The notes under the pieces are model-generated. The model ran no database searches and had not been told where the DNA came from. It saw only the letters and a list, made by a program, of their open reading frames with translations. From Novosphingobium album (ex Hu et al. 2023) (GTDB taxonomy: Bacteria; Pseudomonadota; Alphaproteobacteria; Sphingomonadales; Sphingomonadaceae), in contig NZ_JALHLE010000023.1 of assembly GCF_022832385.1 (NCBI RefSeq), positions 1-64,000 of the forward strand: 64,000 nt of DNA, written 5' to 3'. Below, in pieces: positions 39,157 through 48,566 of this stretch; positions within the stretch are counted from its first letter, which is position 1, and every line of letters starts with the position of its first letter. The position numbers and the translations under genes were made by a program.

Positions 39157-39216
39157 CGGCAGACCGGGCCGAAATAATCGCCGCCGGGACACTCGAACGC
39201 AATGCCGTTGGCTGAA

Positions 39217-39642
39217 CTATTTGCGGCGCTGTTGCACGCGCTGCAAAAAGGTCTCGCGCTCGACCAGGAAACGCTCAATCGTGCCGCGTCCTGCCAGACT
39301 GTGCCCATCAAGCACTTCAACCGCGAACGTCAACGCCCTGCCATCGACGCCAGTGAGTTCTGCCCGTATCCGCAACGTTCCACCTGTCGGTGTTGGCGAC
39401 AGATGCCGCATGTCTACACGCGTGCCGACACTGGTCCAGCCCTCCTCCAGCGCGCCTGCCAGGGCTTCCATCGTTGCAGCCTCTGCCAAAGCGATCATCC
39501 TCGGCGTGCCCAGAACGGCTACGTCGCCCGAACCTAACGCTAAGGCGAGATCCTTTTCGGTGACGGTGGCTTCGATCTGCGCGGCAAGGCCTGGAGCAAG
39601 CGGACTCACGGCAATCACTCCCTGGTTTCCTTCCCACAGCAT
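39217..39642 (-). CDS. Thioesterase, fluoroacetyl-CoA thioesterase (FlK)-like
   Basis: 141 residues, single hotdog domain. LGTPRMIALAEAATMEAL (Thr/Glu) and RVDMRHLSPTPTG (His) are the FlK-type active-site segments. FlK proteins hydrolyse fluoroacetyl- or acyl-CoA esters; the actual substrate is unknown. Convergent with dinB. Confidence 0.88.
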   Translation of the reverse strand: MLWEGNQGVIAVSPLAPGLAAQIEATVTEKDLALALGSGDVAVLGTPRMIALAEAATMEALAGALEEGWTSVGTRVDMRHLSPTPTGGTLRIRAELTGVDGRALTFAVEVLDGHSLAGRGTIERFLVERETFLQRVQQRRK

Positions 39643-39799
39643 ATGACGGGCTCAGCACTCCGGCAAACCCAAGTTGCGTTGCCGAAACGCGGCAGGTGAT
39701 TGATGCCTGCATATCCGCTCTGCGGATTTCACGGTGGCGGCACTGTGCAACCCTTCACGGGACTGGTCCACTCAAGGCTGAGATAATCGGAGATCAGGT
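39643..39799. other. Intergenic gap between divergent genes
   Basis: About 157 bp between the thioesterase (minus) and the truncated transporter (plus); nothing recognisable beyond presumed promoters. Confidence 0.4.
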
Positions 39800-40695
39800 G
39801 TGCAGTCAGTTTCGATTCAGGCACGCGAGGCGGGAACCGGTGAGTTCAGCCGCGGCTGGACAGTGCTGCTTGCATCGCTGATGGGCATCGGCTTCGGGCT
39901 GACGGCGATCCCCTTTTACACGGCAGGTATCTTCGCGCCGCATCTGACAAAGGAATTCGGCTGGTCGCTGGGTGAGATCATGGCCGGGCTGACGATCACG
40001 ACGATCGCCGTGATCCCGGCTGCCCCGATCGCCGGCGTGCTGGCCGAACGTTATGGCACGCGCGGCGTGGCGATCTGCTCGCAAGTGCTGTTCGGACTGA
40101 CGTTCATGTCGCTGGCGTGGACGGGTCCGTCGCTCGTGCAATTCTACGTGACATGGGGCGTGATTGCAGCAGTGGGCGCGGGCACGCTGCCGATCACCTG
40201 GACACGGACGGTCAACCGCTGGTTCGACAAACACCGCGGCCTGGCCCTCGGCTGCGCCATGATGGGCACCGGCCTGTTCGGGATCATCAGCAAGCCATTG
40301 CTGGCCTGGGTTATTGGTGATTACGGCTGGCGGGCCGGATTTTTTTCGCTCGGCGTGTTGCCGCTCGCCTTCTCACTGCCGCTCACCCTGCTGTTCTTCC
40401 GGGAACCGCATGTCGCCCTGAGCCCGGACGACAGTGTTCCTGCCCCCGCCCAACCGACGACGGGTTACACCCGCGGCGCAGCCATGCGGCAGTGGCGCTT
40501 CTGGCTGATGATCGTGGTTCTCGTCACGATTTCCTTCGCCTTGTCAGGCGCCGTGCCGAACCTTGAACCGATCCTCACCGAAAAGGGTCTCGCACCCAGC
40601 ACGATCCTGCGGCTCACGCCGCTGATCGGTCTTTCCGCAATCGTCGGACGTATCGTCGGCGGCCTCCTGCTGGACCGGTTCTGGGCCCCGGCTGC
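39800..40695 (+). pseudogene. MFS transporter truncated at a rearrangement junction
   Basis: From GTG at 39800 the frame encodes a normal MFS monocarboxylate/oxalate-type transporter N-terminal half: helices 1-8, with the cytoplasmic loop FREPHVALSPDD. Near 40695, after GGLLLDRFWAPA, similarity ends and the frame runs on through antisense sequence of the hydrolase to 41263. Helices 9-12 are missing. The gene is therefore probably inactive. Confidence 0.75.
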
Positions 40696-41453
40696 TTGTA
40701 ATCGCATATGGCGCCTCCGAAATAATGGTTCGCGCCTTCCAGCAGCAGGCCATAGCGGTGTCCACCGGGAGCTGCCGCATCGAAGGCCGCTAGGTGCCCT
40801 TCCCAGCCGTCGTCCTCTACCTGCAATCCCGGCAGGATGTCCTTGGTGCCGGTTTCGATCAGAGCCGGAACGGCAAGTGTGCCATAACCTTCCTTTGTCA
40901 CCAGAACCGGAATCGGCGCCGGCGGCGAAAAGGCGATCACCGCGTCAGCAAGCCGCCGCACGAAAGGCAGGGAAATACCATCCGGCGCTACCGGCTGCGC
41001 GCCGCCCATCATCAGAGCCACCACACCGCCATAGGAATGCCCGGCCGCAACGAACGGAGCCTTGCCGATATACGCGACGAGCAGGCGCATATCCTCGATA
41101 CGGGCCTTCCAGCTTGCCAGCCCCGGATAGTCCGTCGTGTGCGGATGCTCTCTGGAATCGACGTGAAGCGGCGCGAGGACACGCCACCCTGCATCGATCC
41201 ACGGCTGGACGATCAGGTCATAGTATTTCGGCGCCGAGTCCGCGCCGTGCGAGAACAGGATGATCCCGCGCGGCTTGCCTTGCGGCTTCCAGTCGGTGAT
41301 CGCCACCGCACGCCCGTCCGGCGTGGTCAGCGTGAAGTCCGACGGCGCTACGCCGCCCGCTACGACAGACCATGCCGGACCTGCAGAAAGCACAGCCGCG
41401 AGCGCAGCCGAACCGGCAAGCAGCGAACGCCGTCCGACAGCAGGACCGGCCAT
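40690..41453 (-). pseudogene. Alpha/beta hydrolase missing its C-terminus
   Basis: Exported alpha/beta hydrolase with a Tat-like signal (GRRSLLAGSAALAAVLSAG). FSHGADSAPKYYDL, the nucleophile elbow AGHSYGG and the late GANHYFGG (catalytic His) are intact. After ICDYKQPG near 40690 the frame enters antisense transporter DNA, so the last strand or helix is lost. The catalytic triad seems present, so residual activity is possible. Confidence 0.75.
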
Positions 41454-41458
41454 CAAGG

Positions 41459-41866
41459 TCAGGGAACCGGCTTCTTGAGATAGGCGATCACGGCCTTGCG
41501 GTCTTCCGCCTTGGGCAGACCGGCAAAGACCATCGAAGTCCCCGGAACGACGCTGGCCGGGCGGGTCAGCCACTTGTCGAGCGTGGCGTCGTCCCAAGTA
41601 ATTTTGGCGCCCTTCATGGCCGCCGAATAGTTGAAACCCTTGACCATGCCAGCCTTGTGGCCGACGACGCCCGCGAGATTGGGACCGACCTTGTTCGGCT
41701 GGCCTGCCTTCACGTTATGACAGGCAGCGCAACGCATGAAAATCAGCTTGCCCTTGGCCGCATCGGCCTTGGCAGGGGCCGGGTCGGCCGAAACCTGTGC
41801 AGGCATGGCAGCAAACGAAAGAGCGGCGCTCAGAACCAGTCCGGAGAAAATGATCGGCTTTGCCAT
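41459..41866 (-). CDS. Cytochrome c family protein (c2-like)
   Basis: 135 residues with signal peptide and one haem-binding CAACH motif near residue 49 after FMRC. VGPNLAGVVGHKAG follows, and SMVFAGL is the distal Met-ligand region. A small periplasmic electron carrier. Upstream of the truncated hydrolase and downstream of a frameshifted transporter, in the decaying island, but itself intact. Confidence 0.93.
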   Translation of the reverse strand: MAKPIIFSGLVLSAALSFAAMPAQVSADPAPAKADAAKGKLIFMRCAACHNVKAGQPNKVGPNLAGVVGHKAGMVKGFNYSAAMKGAKITWDDATLDKWLTRPASVVPGTSMVFAGLPKAEDRKAVIAYLKKPVP

Positions 41867-42050
41867 GGAATTTCGTATTATCCTCGCAGAATTGAAACTT
41901 GTTCGTCTTTTCTAGCGCTTCGAGCCTTTCGCAAAGCTGCACGAAAGCCGGAAGAGATTAAATTTCACTGATTGTCATCGATATCCCAACGCGAGCCTCG
42001 GGTCGCGCCGCGCCGGGTGAATGTCCGTGCTGCGGTCAGCTTCCCGATGC

Positions 42051-43452
42051 TCAATCATGATCGAGCCGGTAGCGGGAGAAGATCAGCAGGCTGACGATCT
42101 GCGTCGCGACCGGAATGAGGCTATACAGCAGGACGATCCCGGTGATGGCATGCGGCGTCTGCTCCACAGCGCCGCCCGTCGACGGCACGAAACCGAATGC
42201 GCTCATGACAAGGCCCGCGAGCACCGGACCGATCGCGAACGAAAGCTTTTCCAGGGCAGAGAACAGTCCTGCAAAAACCCCCCTCGTTCGCCACGCCCTT
42301 GCGGCGGCGCTGATAGTCGATGGTGTCAGTCAGCATCGAAAGCGCGAGCATCACGAACGCCGAATTGACGACGCCAATGATCCCGCCGCGAACCAGCACG
42401 AGCAGATGCTGCGTCCCCAGCGCACCGACGCCCGGAATCGTCAGGAGGACGTCGGTAGCGGGATGAATGAAAAACCACGTCGCGGTGACGGCCGCCCAGG
42501 TCGCAGATGCGACGACATAAGTGCGTTCCTTACCCCATGTGCGCGACAGGAACAGCCACATGGGCTGGGCGGCGATGCCCGTGATCGACATCACAAGGAT
42601 GAACAGCGGAACGATCCACACGGCCTGCAAGGCATAGAGATAGATGAACCCGATAACGGTATAGCCCGCGGCCTGCCCGACATTCTGGATAAGACAGGTC
42701 AGCAGCAGGATCAGGTAGGGCCGGTTGGACCGGATCGCTCCGAGCTGGCTGAGCAAAGAGCCCGGCGCACTTTCATCGCGGATCATCGGCACGCGTGCCA
42801 GCCCGACGGCCGTCACCAGCATGGTGATCAGACACACAGCCCCCAGTGCCAGGGCCATCACCGTCCAGCCGTGCTCGCCGCCGCCCAAAGCGTAGATCAG
42901 CGGCTGCGCGACACCAACGCCCACGAGCACGCCAAGCGTCGAGAACACCATGCGGAAGACCATGATCCGCGTGCGCTCGTGCGGATCATGCGAAAGCGCT
43001 GCGGCAATCGCCAGATACGGCACCGAGAACATCGAAAAGGCCGTGGAGGCAAGGAAGAACAGCAGGCAGGTCAAGGCCGCCGAAAGCAGCGGACTGGAAC
43101 TCCCGGTCAACGTGAACAGCGCGACGAACCCGAGGCTCGTAAGCACGGCTCCGGCCACGAGGAAGGGGGTACGACCAAGTTTGCCGCGCAGGCGGTCAGA
43201 CCAGGCGCCGACCAGCGGATCGCAAACGATCAGCCAGAGCTTGGGAATCAGCACCACCAACCCGGCCAACCAGGGCTCGACGCCCAGCATCGTCGTCAGG
43301 AACAGCGGGAGAAGGACGGCCGGCGTATCGCGGAACACCTGCGCGCCAAGCTGGCCCGCGCCGTAACGGAGCAGGACCGACGTGCGCACGGCACCATGAT
43401 GGTCTTCCGCAGCCGGTGCGGCAGTATCGAGAACAGGTGCAGATGCGGTCAT
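42051..43452 (-). pseudogene. GPH-type (sugar:cation symporter) transporter with a one-base frameshift
   Basis: Twelve-helix glycoside-pentoside-hexuronide transporter family. The first 365 or so residues are in frame (for example WSDRLRGKLGRTPFL, DTIDYQRRRKGVANEG). At the run of six C on the plus strand (42278-42283; GGGGGG on the coding strand) the frame is lost. Removing one G restores VFAGLFSALEKLSFA and a further 75 codons to the stop at 42051. Either a true mutation or a sequencing/assembly slip. Confidence 0.8.
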
Positions 43453-43588
43453 CTCTTGACGCAACCCCCGGATGTCTATTGTTGTATGGAATGGCCCGCG
43501 CCCGCAGGCGTGTCCATCGTCACCTTCTTGCCACCCGCCGGCCCGGTGCCTTGAGTCATGGACCGACTATCCGCCAGACGGACGGCCG

Positions 43589-44281
43589 TCACCACGGTAC
43601 GGTTTCCCCAAGCAGGTTGATGAAGCGCCCCGAGTATTCGCGACCCAATGCCGCGATCACGCGGCGCTGATTGGCCACGCTGTCCTCCGTACTCCAGGTT
43701 GCGTGCGCGCCACCCAGTTCGGTGCGGGTCCAGCCGGGCGCCATGGCAACCACCGCGAGCCCCTCGCTGGCCAGATCGATGGCGAGGCCTTTGGTCACCA
43801 TGTTCAGCGCCGTCTTGCTGGTGCGGTACGCATGGCTCTGCCCCTGCGCATTGGCGGAAATGGAGCCGAGATCCGACGACATCATGACTACCAGCCCGCG
43901 CGTGCCCCGCGCCAGCTGCGGCCGCAGTGCTACAGTCAGGCGAAACGGCCCGATAGTGTTGACGCGCAGGATCTCTTCCCAGAGCCCGTAGTCCATGCCC
44001 TCGAGGCTCTGGCGGGCAGAATCGCTGTCCCAGCTGCCGCCGTAAAGCCCGGCAGGGGAACAGCCAGTGGCGATGCCGCTCGATCAGTTCATCGGGAACC
44101 TTCAGCATGTCCATCGGAAAGGACAGCGAGAGTTCCTCCACCCGGCGGATCAGCGCATTACCGACAGAAAATCGGTCGGTTTCGCAAGCTGAAGCTCTGG
44201 TCATTGCCTGCGCCGGGCAGAGGCGCTGCCGATACCGCGCGCCGCGCCGATGACCAGCACTGCCTTTGGCGTAGCTTTCAT
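43589..44281 (-). pseudogene. Broken short-chain dehydrogenase/reductase with an internal foreign fragment
   Basis: The first 20 codons from ATG 44281 are an SDR start (VLVIGAARGIGSA). The frame is then lost. In 44212-44060 the text reads ALIRRVEELSL...ELIERHRHWLFP, like the N-terminus of a metallo-beta-lactamase-fold hydrolase. SDR sequence resumes near 44050 and runs to FINLLGETVPW with the active-site YRTSKTALN intact but no NAD motif continuity. Non-functional. Confidence 0.7.
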
Positions 44282-44291
44282 GGCGGACGGC

Positions 44292-45050
44292 TCACCCACC
44301 GGAAATCTGCCAGCCACCACTGGCGTCCAGAACCTGCCCCGTGACCCACGAGGCCATGTCACTGGCCAGGAACGTAACCGACCGCGCGATGTCGGCTGGT
44401 TCGCCTGCACGTCCAAGCGGCGTTACCGAGCGGACCCAGGCCAGCGTTTCCTCGTCCTGAGCGAGACTCTCGTCAGCATATTCGCCCCGCGTCAGTCCGG
44501 GCGCAACGACGTTGATCCGAACACCCCTGGGGCCCAGTTTCGGCGCCAGCGTGCGTGCAAGCTGGTTCAGTCCGGCCTTGGACGCACTATAAACGGACAG
44601 CTTCTGACTAGGGCTGAGCGTGTAACGCGCGGCCGTCGACGAGATGATGACGATATTGCCGCCCGCTGCTTCCAGCGCGGGCAGCGCACTCTTGATCAGC
44701 CGCGTGGTGGAAGAAAGGTTGGTAGAGAAAATCGTCTCGATTTCCTCGTCCGTGGTCTCGTCAAACGTCTTCCAGAGCTGCGCGCCCGCGTTGCTGACCA
44801 GAATGTCCAGCTTTCCATGCCGGTCGAGAACGGTCTGGATCGCGTGGGCGCGATCGTCCGCGCTGCACAGGTCCATGCACACGGCACTAATCGCATGGGG
44901 TGCAAGAGCGCAGGTCTCGAGCAGCTTTTCCTTGCGCCGTGCCGCGACGACAACCTTTGCCCCCTGTTCGGCGAACATCGCGGCGATGCCCTTGCCGATT
45001 CCGGTTCCGGCGCCCGTCACCAGCGCGACTTTGCCCTGCAGCATCGTCAT
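44292..45050 (-). CDS. SDR family oxidoreductase
   Basis: 252 residues, intact classical SDR: VALVTGAGTGIGKGIA (NAD(P) motif), LVSNAG, active-site Ser (IVIISST) and YSASKAGLNQ. Ends DASGGWQISGG. The start MTMLQGKVA is preferred over a 42-residue longer form. Only 10 bp from the broken SDR downstream. Confidence 0.93.
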   Translation of the reverse strand: MTMLQGKVALVTGAGTGIGKGIAAMFAEQGAKVVVAARRKEKLLETCALAPHAISAVCMDLCSADDRAHAIQTVLDRHGKLDILVSNAGAQLWKTFDETTDEEIETIFSTNLSSTTRLIKSALPALEAAGGNIVIISSTAARYTLSPSQKLSVYSASKAGLNQLARTLAPKLGPRGVRINVVAPGLTRGEYADESLAQDEETLAWVRSVTPLGRAGEPADIARSVTFLASDMASWVTGQVLDASGGWQISGG

Positions 45051-45190
45051 CCCATGTCCTCGCCCACGGCGCATCACGATGCGCGCGTCCATTCTGGCCG
45101 AAATCGCAAACGCCATGACGGCTCTGTCCTCGATAATTAATCGAGATGAATTAATTTGAAGGGTCAAGCGGCGCTGCTTGACTGCGCCAG

Positions 45191-45588
45191 CTATCGTCTT
45201 GCCAGCTTCTGCATGATTTCAGCGGAAAGCGGCCCGTAAGCGCGGTCGCAATCATATTGATCACGTCTGAAGCGATGAGTTCGACATCGGAGAACAGCAC
45301 CTCCCCCGTGGCCAGCCGCTCTTCGGCGCTCGCCAGGACGGAATTGATCATGTTGATCATGGAACCGATCCAGAGCCGGGAGATCTCCGGAGGCAGATAA
45401 CTGATCAGCCCCTCCAGCCCGGCATAGATCTCCACGCTCGCCGGCGCCAGTTCACGCACGAACTCGTAGCCGCCGGGCAAGCGCTCGTACTGTTGCATGA
45501 AGCCGACGACGTGGTTGCCCTCTTCGCGCGGCTGCAGCTCGGTCACCAGCGGGGCAATGAAGGCCTCCAGACAAACATTTGGCGGCAT
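45191..45588 (-). pseudogene. TetR-type regulator remnant without DNA-binding domain
   Basis: Codes for a ligand-binding domain like those of TetR proteins (SVEIYAGLEGLISYLPPE, ASDVINMIATALTG). No helix-turn-helix is present upstream: the frame reaches a stop near 45637. Near 45229-45234 a single missing base shifts the end; adding one C gives TGPLSAEIMQKLARR and a stop at 45191. It is broken at both ends. Probably the former regulator of the adjoining genes. Confidence 0.65.
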
Positions 45589-45846
45589 ACGGTCTGGGAA
45601 GTTCCACCACAGCCCGTCAGGGGTGTTTCACACAGCAAGGACCTTGGCGAGAAAACTCCTGACGGCGCCTCGTACAGAGCCCATTCGGCGCAAACTTGGT
45701 CGCAGCCTGCTTATCGCGCCCCTTCCCCTCAGGAGCTGGGGCCGCGGCAGCCTCGGGGCGGTTCGCTTGCCACAGACACGTTGGAGAGAAGAGGTAGTCC
45801 TTCTGCGCCATCGCACCTCGGCTGAAAGAGGCGCAGCTTGCGCCCC
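45589..45846. other. Gap without gene
   Basis: About 260 bp between the TetR remnant and the cell wall hydrolase. No gene or clear signal seen; some frames are open but lack family character. It probably includes the promoter of the hydrolase. Confidence 0.4.
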
Positions 45847-47091
45847 ATGGATGAAGTGCGCGCCATTTCGATTGGCCTGCGGGAGAGGACAGGACTTCTC
45901 CTGGCCCGGCGCAGGCGTCTGGGGCGCGATCAAGCCCCGCCGAGCAGGCTGGCTGCAACTTTCCTGCTTTGTGTACTGTGTCTTTTTGACCTGGCGGTTG
46001 CGGGAGGAGGAGAGCCCACGCCCGTAAACGAGGCCGCGCAGCCAGAATTCAGGGGCCAGCGGCAGACTGTGAGCGGGTCGGCCCGGCTGTTGCAGGCTGG
46101 CTGGCCTCATGCGGTTCCTGCGCTTCACGCAGCCAAGGGCGCCCTGACATTCGCCAAGACGCTTGCTCCGTTACCTTTTCAGTTCGAACGAGGAGCGCAG
46201 GATCGTGAAAGGGCACTGGACTGCCTCGCGAACGCGGCCTGGTATGAGGCCGGAAACGATCAGGCCGGGCAGCGGGCCGTCATTCAAGTAGTGCTCAATC
46301 GGCTTCGGCACCCCGCCTTCCCGAAGTCAGTCTGCGGTGTTGTCTTCGAGGGATCCCAGCTCACAACGGGTTGCCAGTTCTCCTTTACCTGCGATGGCTC
46401 GCGGGCTCGCCGCACGCCTTCAAGATCGGCCTGGAATGCCGCGCGTCACCAGGCTGCGTTGGCGCTTTCAGGCGCTGTGGACGAGGACGTCGGATCAGCT
46501 ACACATTACCATGCGGATTACGTCACCCCTTGGTGGAGTAGCGAGCTCCAGCCCGTGACCAAGATCGAGGGGCATATTTTCTATGTATGGAAAGGCGCGT
46601 TTGGGTGGCTTCCCCGACATCACATCCCGACAAACGCCGAGCCGCCGATCCCCGAATTTGATGTGACGCGACCGGCAGATGCCGAAGCCGGTGTCGAAAG
46701 CCATGCCAATCTTGCTGCCAGCCATGTGGCCACAATGGCAGCGGGGGAGAACGCGTCTTCGGCCACAGCGCTTCAAACGCCCAGTGTCTCTCGCGACTTC
46801 CTGGTGGTGAACTCTGCAGGCTCCAGCGGCCGCTGGGCGCTCGATGCCATGAAGCGCTGCGCCGGTCGCACTTCGTGCCGCGTCATCGGATACGACAGTG
46901 AAGCGCAGATTCTTCAAAATACCAGTCGAGGCATCGCAAACATGGACCGCCCCTTGTTCCTGTTCGTGCGCGATGCATCGTCCGGAATGGATCTCGCCCT
47001 ATGGGATTGCGAGCTGATAAGACGCCCCACCACTTCGCAGTGCCTTCCCGGCGACAGACAGCAGTTAGCGCATCTTATGAGAGAGCGTTAG
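45847..47091 (+). CDS. Cell wall hydrolase, SleB/Hydrolase_2 domain
   Basis: 414 residues. A hydrophobic segment (AATFLLCVLCLFDLAVAG) near residues 37-54 acts as signal or anchor. The SleB-like domain (about 125-245) contains ALDCLANAAWYEAGNDQAGQRAVIQVVLNR with its catalytic Glu, and ATHYHADYVTPWW. The C-terminal 150 residues are variable. Likely a peptidoglycan lytic enzyme. ATG at 45847 is used; TTG at 45838 is possible. Confidence 0.88.
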   Translation: MDEVRAISIGLRERTGLLLARRRRLGRDQAPPSRLAATFLLCVLCLFDLAVAGGGEPTPVNEAAQPEFRGQRQTVSGSARLLQAGWPHAVPALHAAKGALTFAKTLAPLPFQFERGAQDRERALDCLANAAWYEAGNDQAGQRAVIQVVLNRLRHPAFPKSVCGVVFEGSQLTTGCQFSFTCDGSRARRTPSRSAWNAARHQAALALSGAVDEDVGSATHYHADYVTPWWSSELQPVTKIEGHIFYVWKGAFGWLPRHHIPTNAEPPIPEFDVTRPADAEAGVESHANLAASHVATMAAGENASSATALQTPSVSRDFLVVNSAGSSGRWALDAMKRCAGRTSCRVIGYDSEAQILQNTSRGIANMDRPLFLFVRDASSGMDLALWDCELIRRPTTSQCLPGDRQQLAHLMRER

Positions 47092-47107
47092 GTCAAAAGA
47101 GCGCGGG

Positions 47108-47806
47108 TCAGTTGGCCCGGGCCGCGGGCGGCGTAAACTGCGAAGGTTGCTTGGGCAGGAACGTCGTCGCATTCTTGCGCGAGCTTGCCCAGATTGCTGC
47201 CTGGGTGCGGTTGTCGACGTTCAGCTTTCGCAAGATCGCCTTTACGTGGACCTTGACCGTGGCTTCGCAAACGTCGAGCTCCCGTGCGATGACCTTGTTT
47301 GAATAGCCGGCCATCAGGCAACATAGAACGTCATGCTCGCGCGGGGATAGATTGGCGTCGTCCACTTCGTGCACGGCATCGGGCAGAGAAGGTACCAGCT
47401 TGTTTTCGGTTTCGAGCAGCGAAAGCACGTCGGGAGGCAATACGCGTTGCCCCGAGACGGCCAACTTGATTGCCGCGATCAGCGGGGCAGCCTTGAGAGA
47501 CTTGACGATATAGCCACGAATGCCGGCACGGAAGCAGTTCAGCATATCCTGGAGTACGAAGTCCGAGACCAGCAGGACCACGACAGCACGAGGACATTCG
47601 GCAATAAGCCGCTCGACAAGGCCGGGAACCTTTTCAGGCTCGGTGCTTTCAATCAGGAAAAGACTGCCTTCTGCGAACTGATCGAAGGATAGCGAAGTTG
47701 CGTCATCGTAGGATCCGACTACGTTAAATCCTTCGGTACTGAGTATGAGAGCCACGCCCTCACGGGAGATGTCACACGGACTAATTAGACAGACATCTCT
47801 ACACAT
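47108..47806 (-). CDS. LuxR/NarL-type regulator with degenerate receiver domain
   Basis: 232 residues. The C-terminal LuxR helix-turn-helix is complete (LSPREHDVLCCLMAGYSNK, VIARELDVCEATVKVHVK). The N-terminal receiver has the conserved Lys (GYIVKS). The phospho-acceptor Asp is replaced by Glu in LFLIESTEP, and the acidic pair is lost (CLISPCDISREG). It may act without phosphorylation. Convergent with the cell wall hydrolase and at the edge of the polysaccharide region, so it may regulate it. Confidence 0.9.
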   Translation of the reverse strand: MCRDVCLISPCDISREGVALILSTEGFNVVGSYDDATSLSFDQFAEGSLFLIESTEPEKVPGLVERLIAECPRAVVVLLVSDFVLQDMLNCFRAGIRGYIVKSLKAAPLIAAIKLAVSGQRVLPPDVLSLLETENKLVPSLPDAVHEVDDANLSPREHDVLCCLMAGYSNKVIARELDVCEATVKVHVKAILRKLNVDNRTQAAIWASSRKNATTFLPKQPSQFTPPAARAN

Positions 47807-47821
47807 GGGAACCCCCGGCAC

Positions 47822-48566
47822 ACGTCAGGTTGAACATGTTCGCAAGCGCCTACCTTTGCTAACTTTTTATCTTATTTTGCGGCTTCACCTGCGAAAATCT
47901 GCGCGACTCCGATTCTCTTCCCGTTAGCCTGGTTAGTTTGCGTAAACGCAGTTGAACAATCAATCGGAAACTTCCCCGTCAGCTGGAATAGCCGATAAGT
48001 GCCCCAAAACGGGATGAATTCCGACACCCCCTGAAAGGTGACCGATTTTGTATAGAATCTGACACCAAGGTCACGGACGAATATCCGGAGCAACAGGTCC
48101 AGCGAAGAACAGAGCGCTGGCAGGTCGACTGCGGGGGTATGCTGCCGCAACCGGATCGACTGTCCGCGCTCTGCAAGTGGAAGTCATGGTTCGGCAGGTC
48201 AGAGGTATCCGAGGCCCCTTGACCATGGACACTTGAAGACGAGAACGCCAGGCTCAGGAAGTTGCTGAGGACATATGGCCGGGAGGACCTTCGGGGCCAC
48301 CCCAGAGGCAGTCGCTAGCGCCCCCCGAGCACTCCGGGACCGCTGGCGCGACCAGATAGCCCGAACCAAGGATGAAACCTGGATCCTGTCACCGCCCCCT
48401 TCGCCTCTGCTCAGGGTGACCTCGTCGCGCTCAAAGGCGGGCATGACTGAACGGCCAAGCAGTCCGGACGGGTCAGCAAGTCCGCATATCGTTCGTACAA
48501 CGTCTGTCGCCTTGAGATCCGCACGACACCGCCAGACTTCGGCATAGTCTGTACAGACGTGAATTC
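47822..48566. other. Long intergenic region with transposon-like debris
   Basis: About 745 bp with no intact gene. At 47995-48060 GTGCCCCAAAACGGGATGAA and GACACCCCCTGAAAGG resemble insertion-sequence end sequences, and the IS3-like relic lies at 48165-48275. Confidence 0.5.
48165..48275 (+). mobile_element. IS3-like OrfA transposase relic
   Basis: The plus-strand text includes WKSWFGRSEVSEA and, after a stop and an indel, LEDENARLRKLL, the coiled-coil motif of IS3-family OrfA. It is degenerate, without OrfB or terminal repeats. Confidence 0.45.

Noticed and set aside
40700-41263. Extension of the MFS frame past 40700
   Set aside because: The extension is antisense to the alpha/beta hydrolase and has no transporter features.
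42115-43554. 479-residue plus-strand frame opposite the GPH transporter
   Set aside because: Antisense to a clear transporter and of low-complexity composition.
43476-44204. Minus-strand 242-residue frame across the broken SDR
   Set aside because: It joins MBL-like and frameshifted SDR text; it is a product of the lesion, not a gene in its own right.
47872-48150. Minus-strand 92-residue frame near 48 kb
   Set aside because: No ribosome site, no motif, and it crosses likely insertion-sequence debris.
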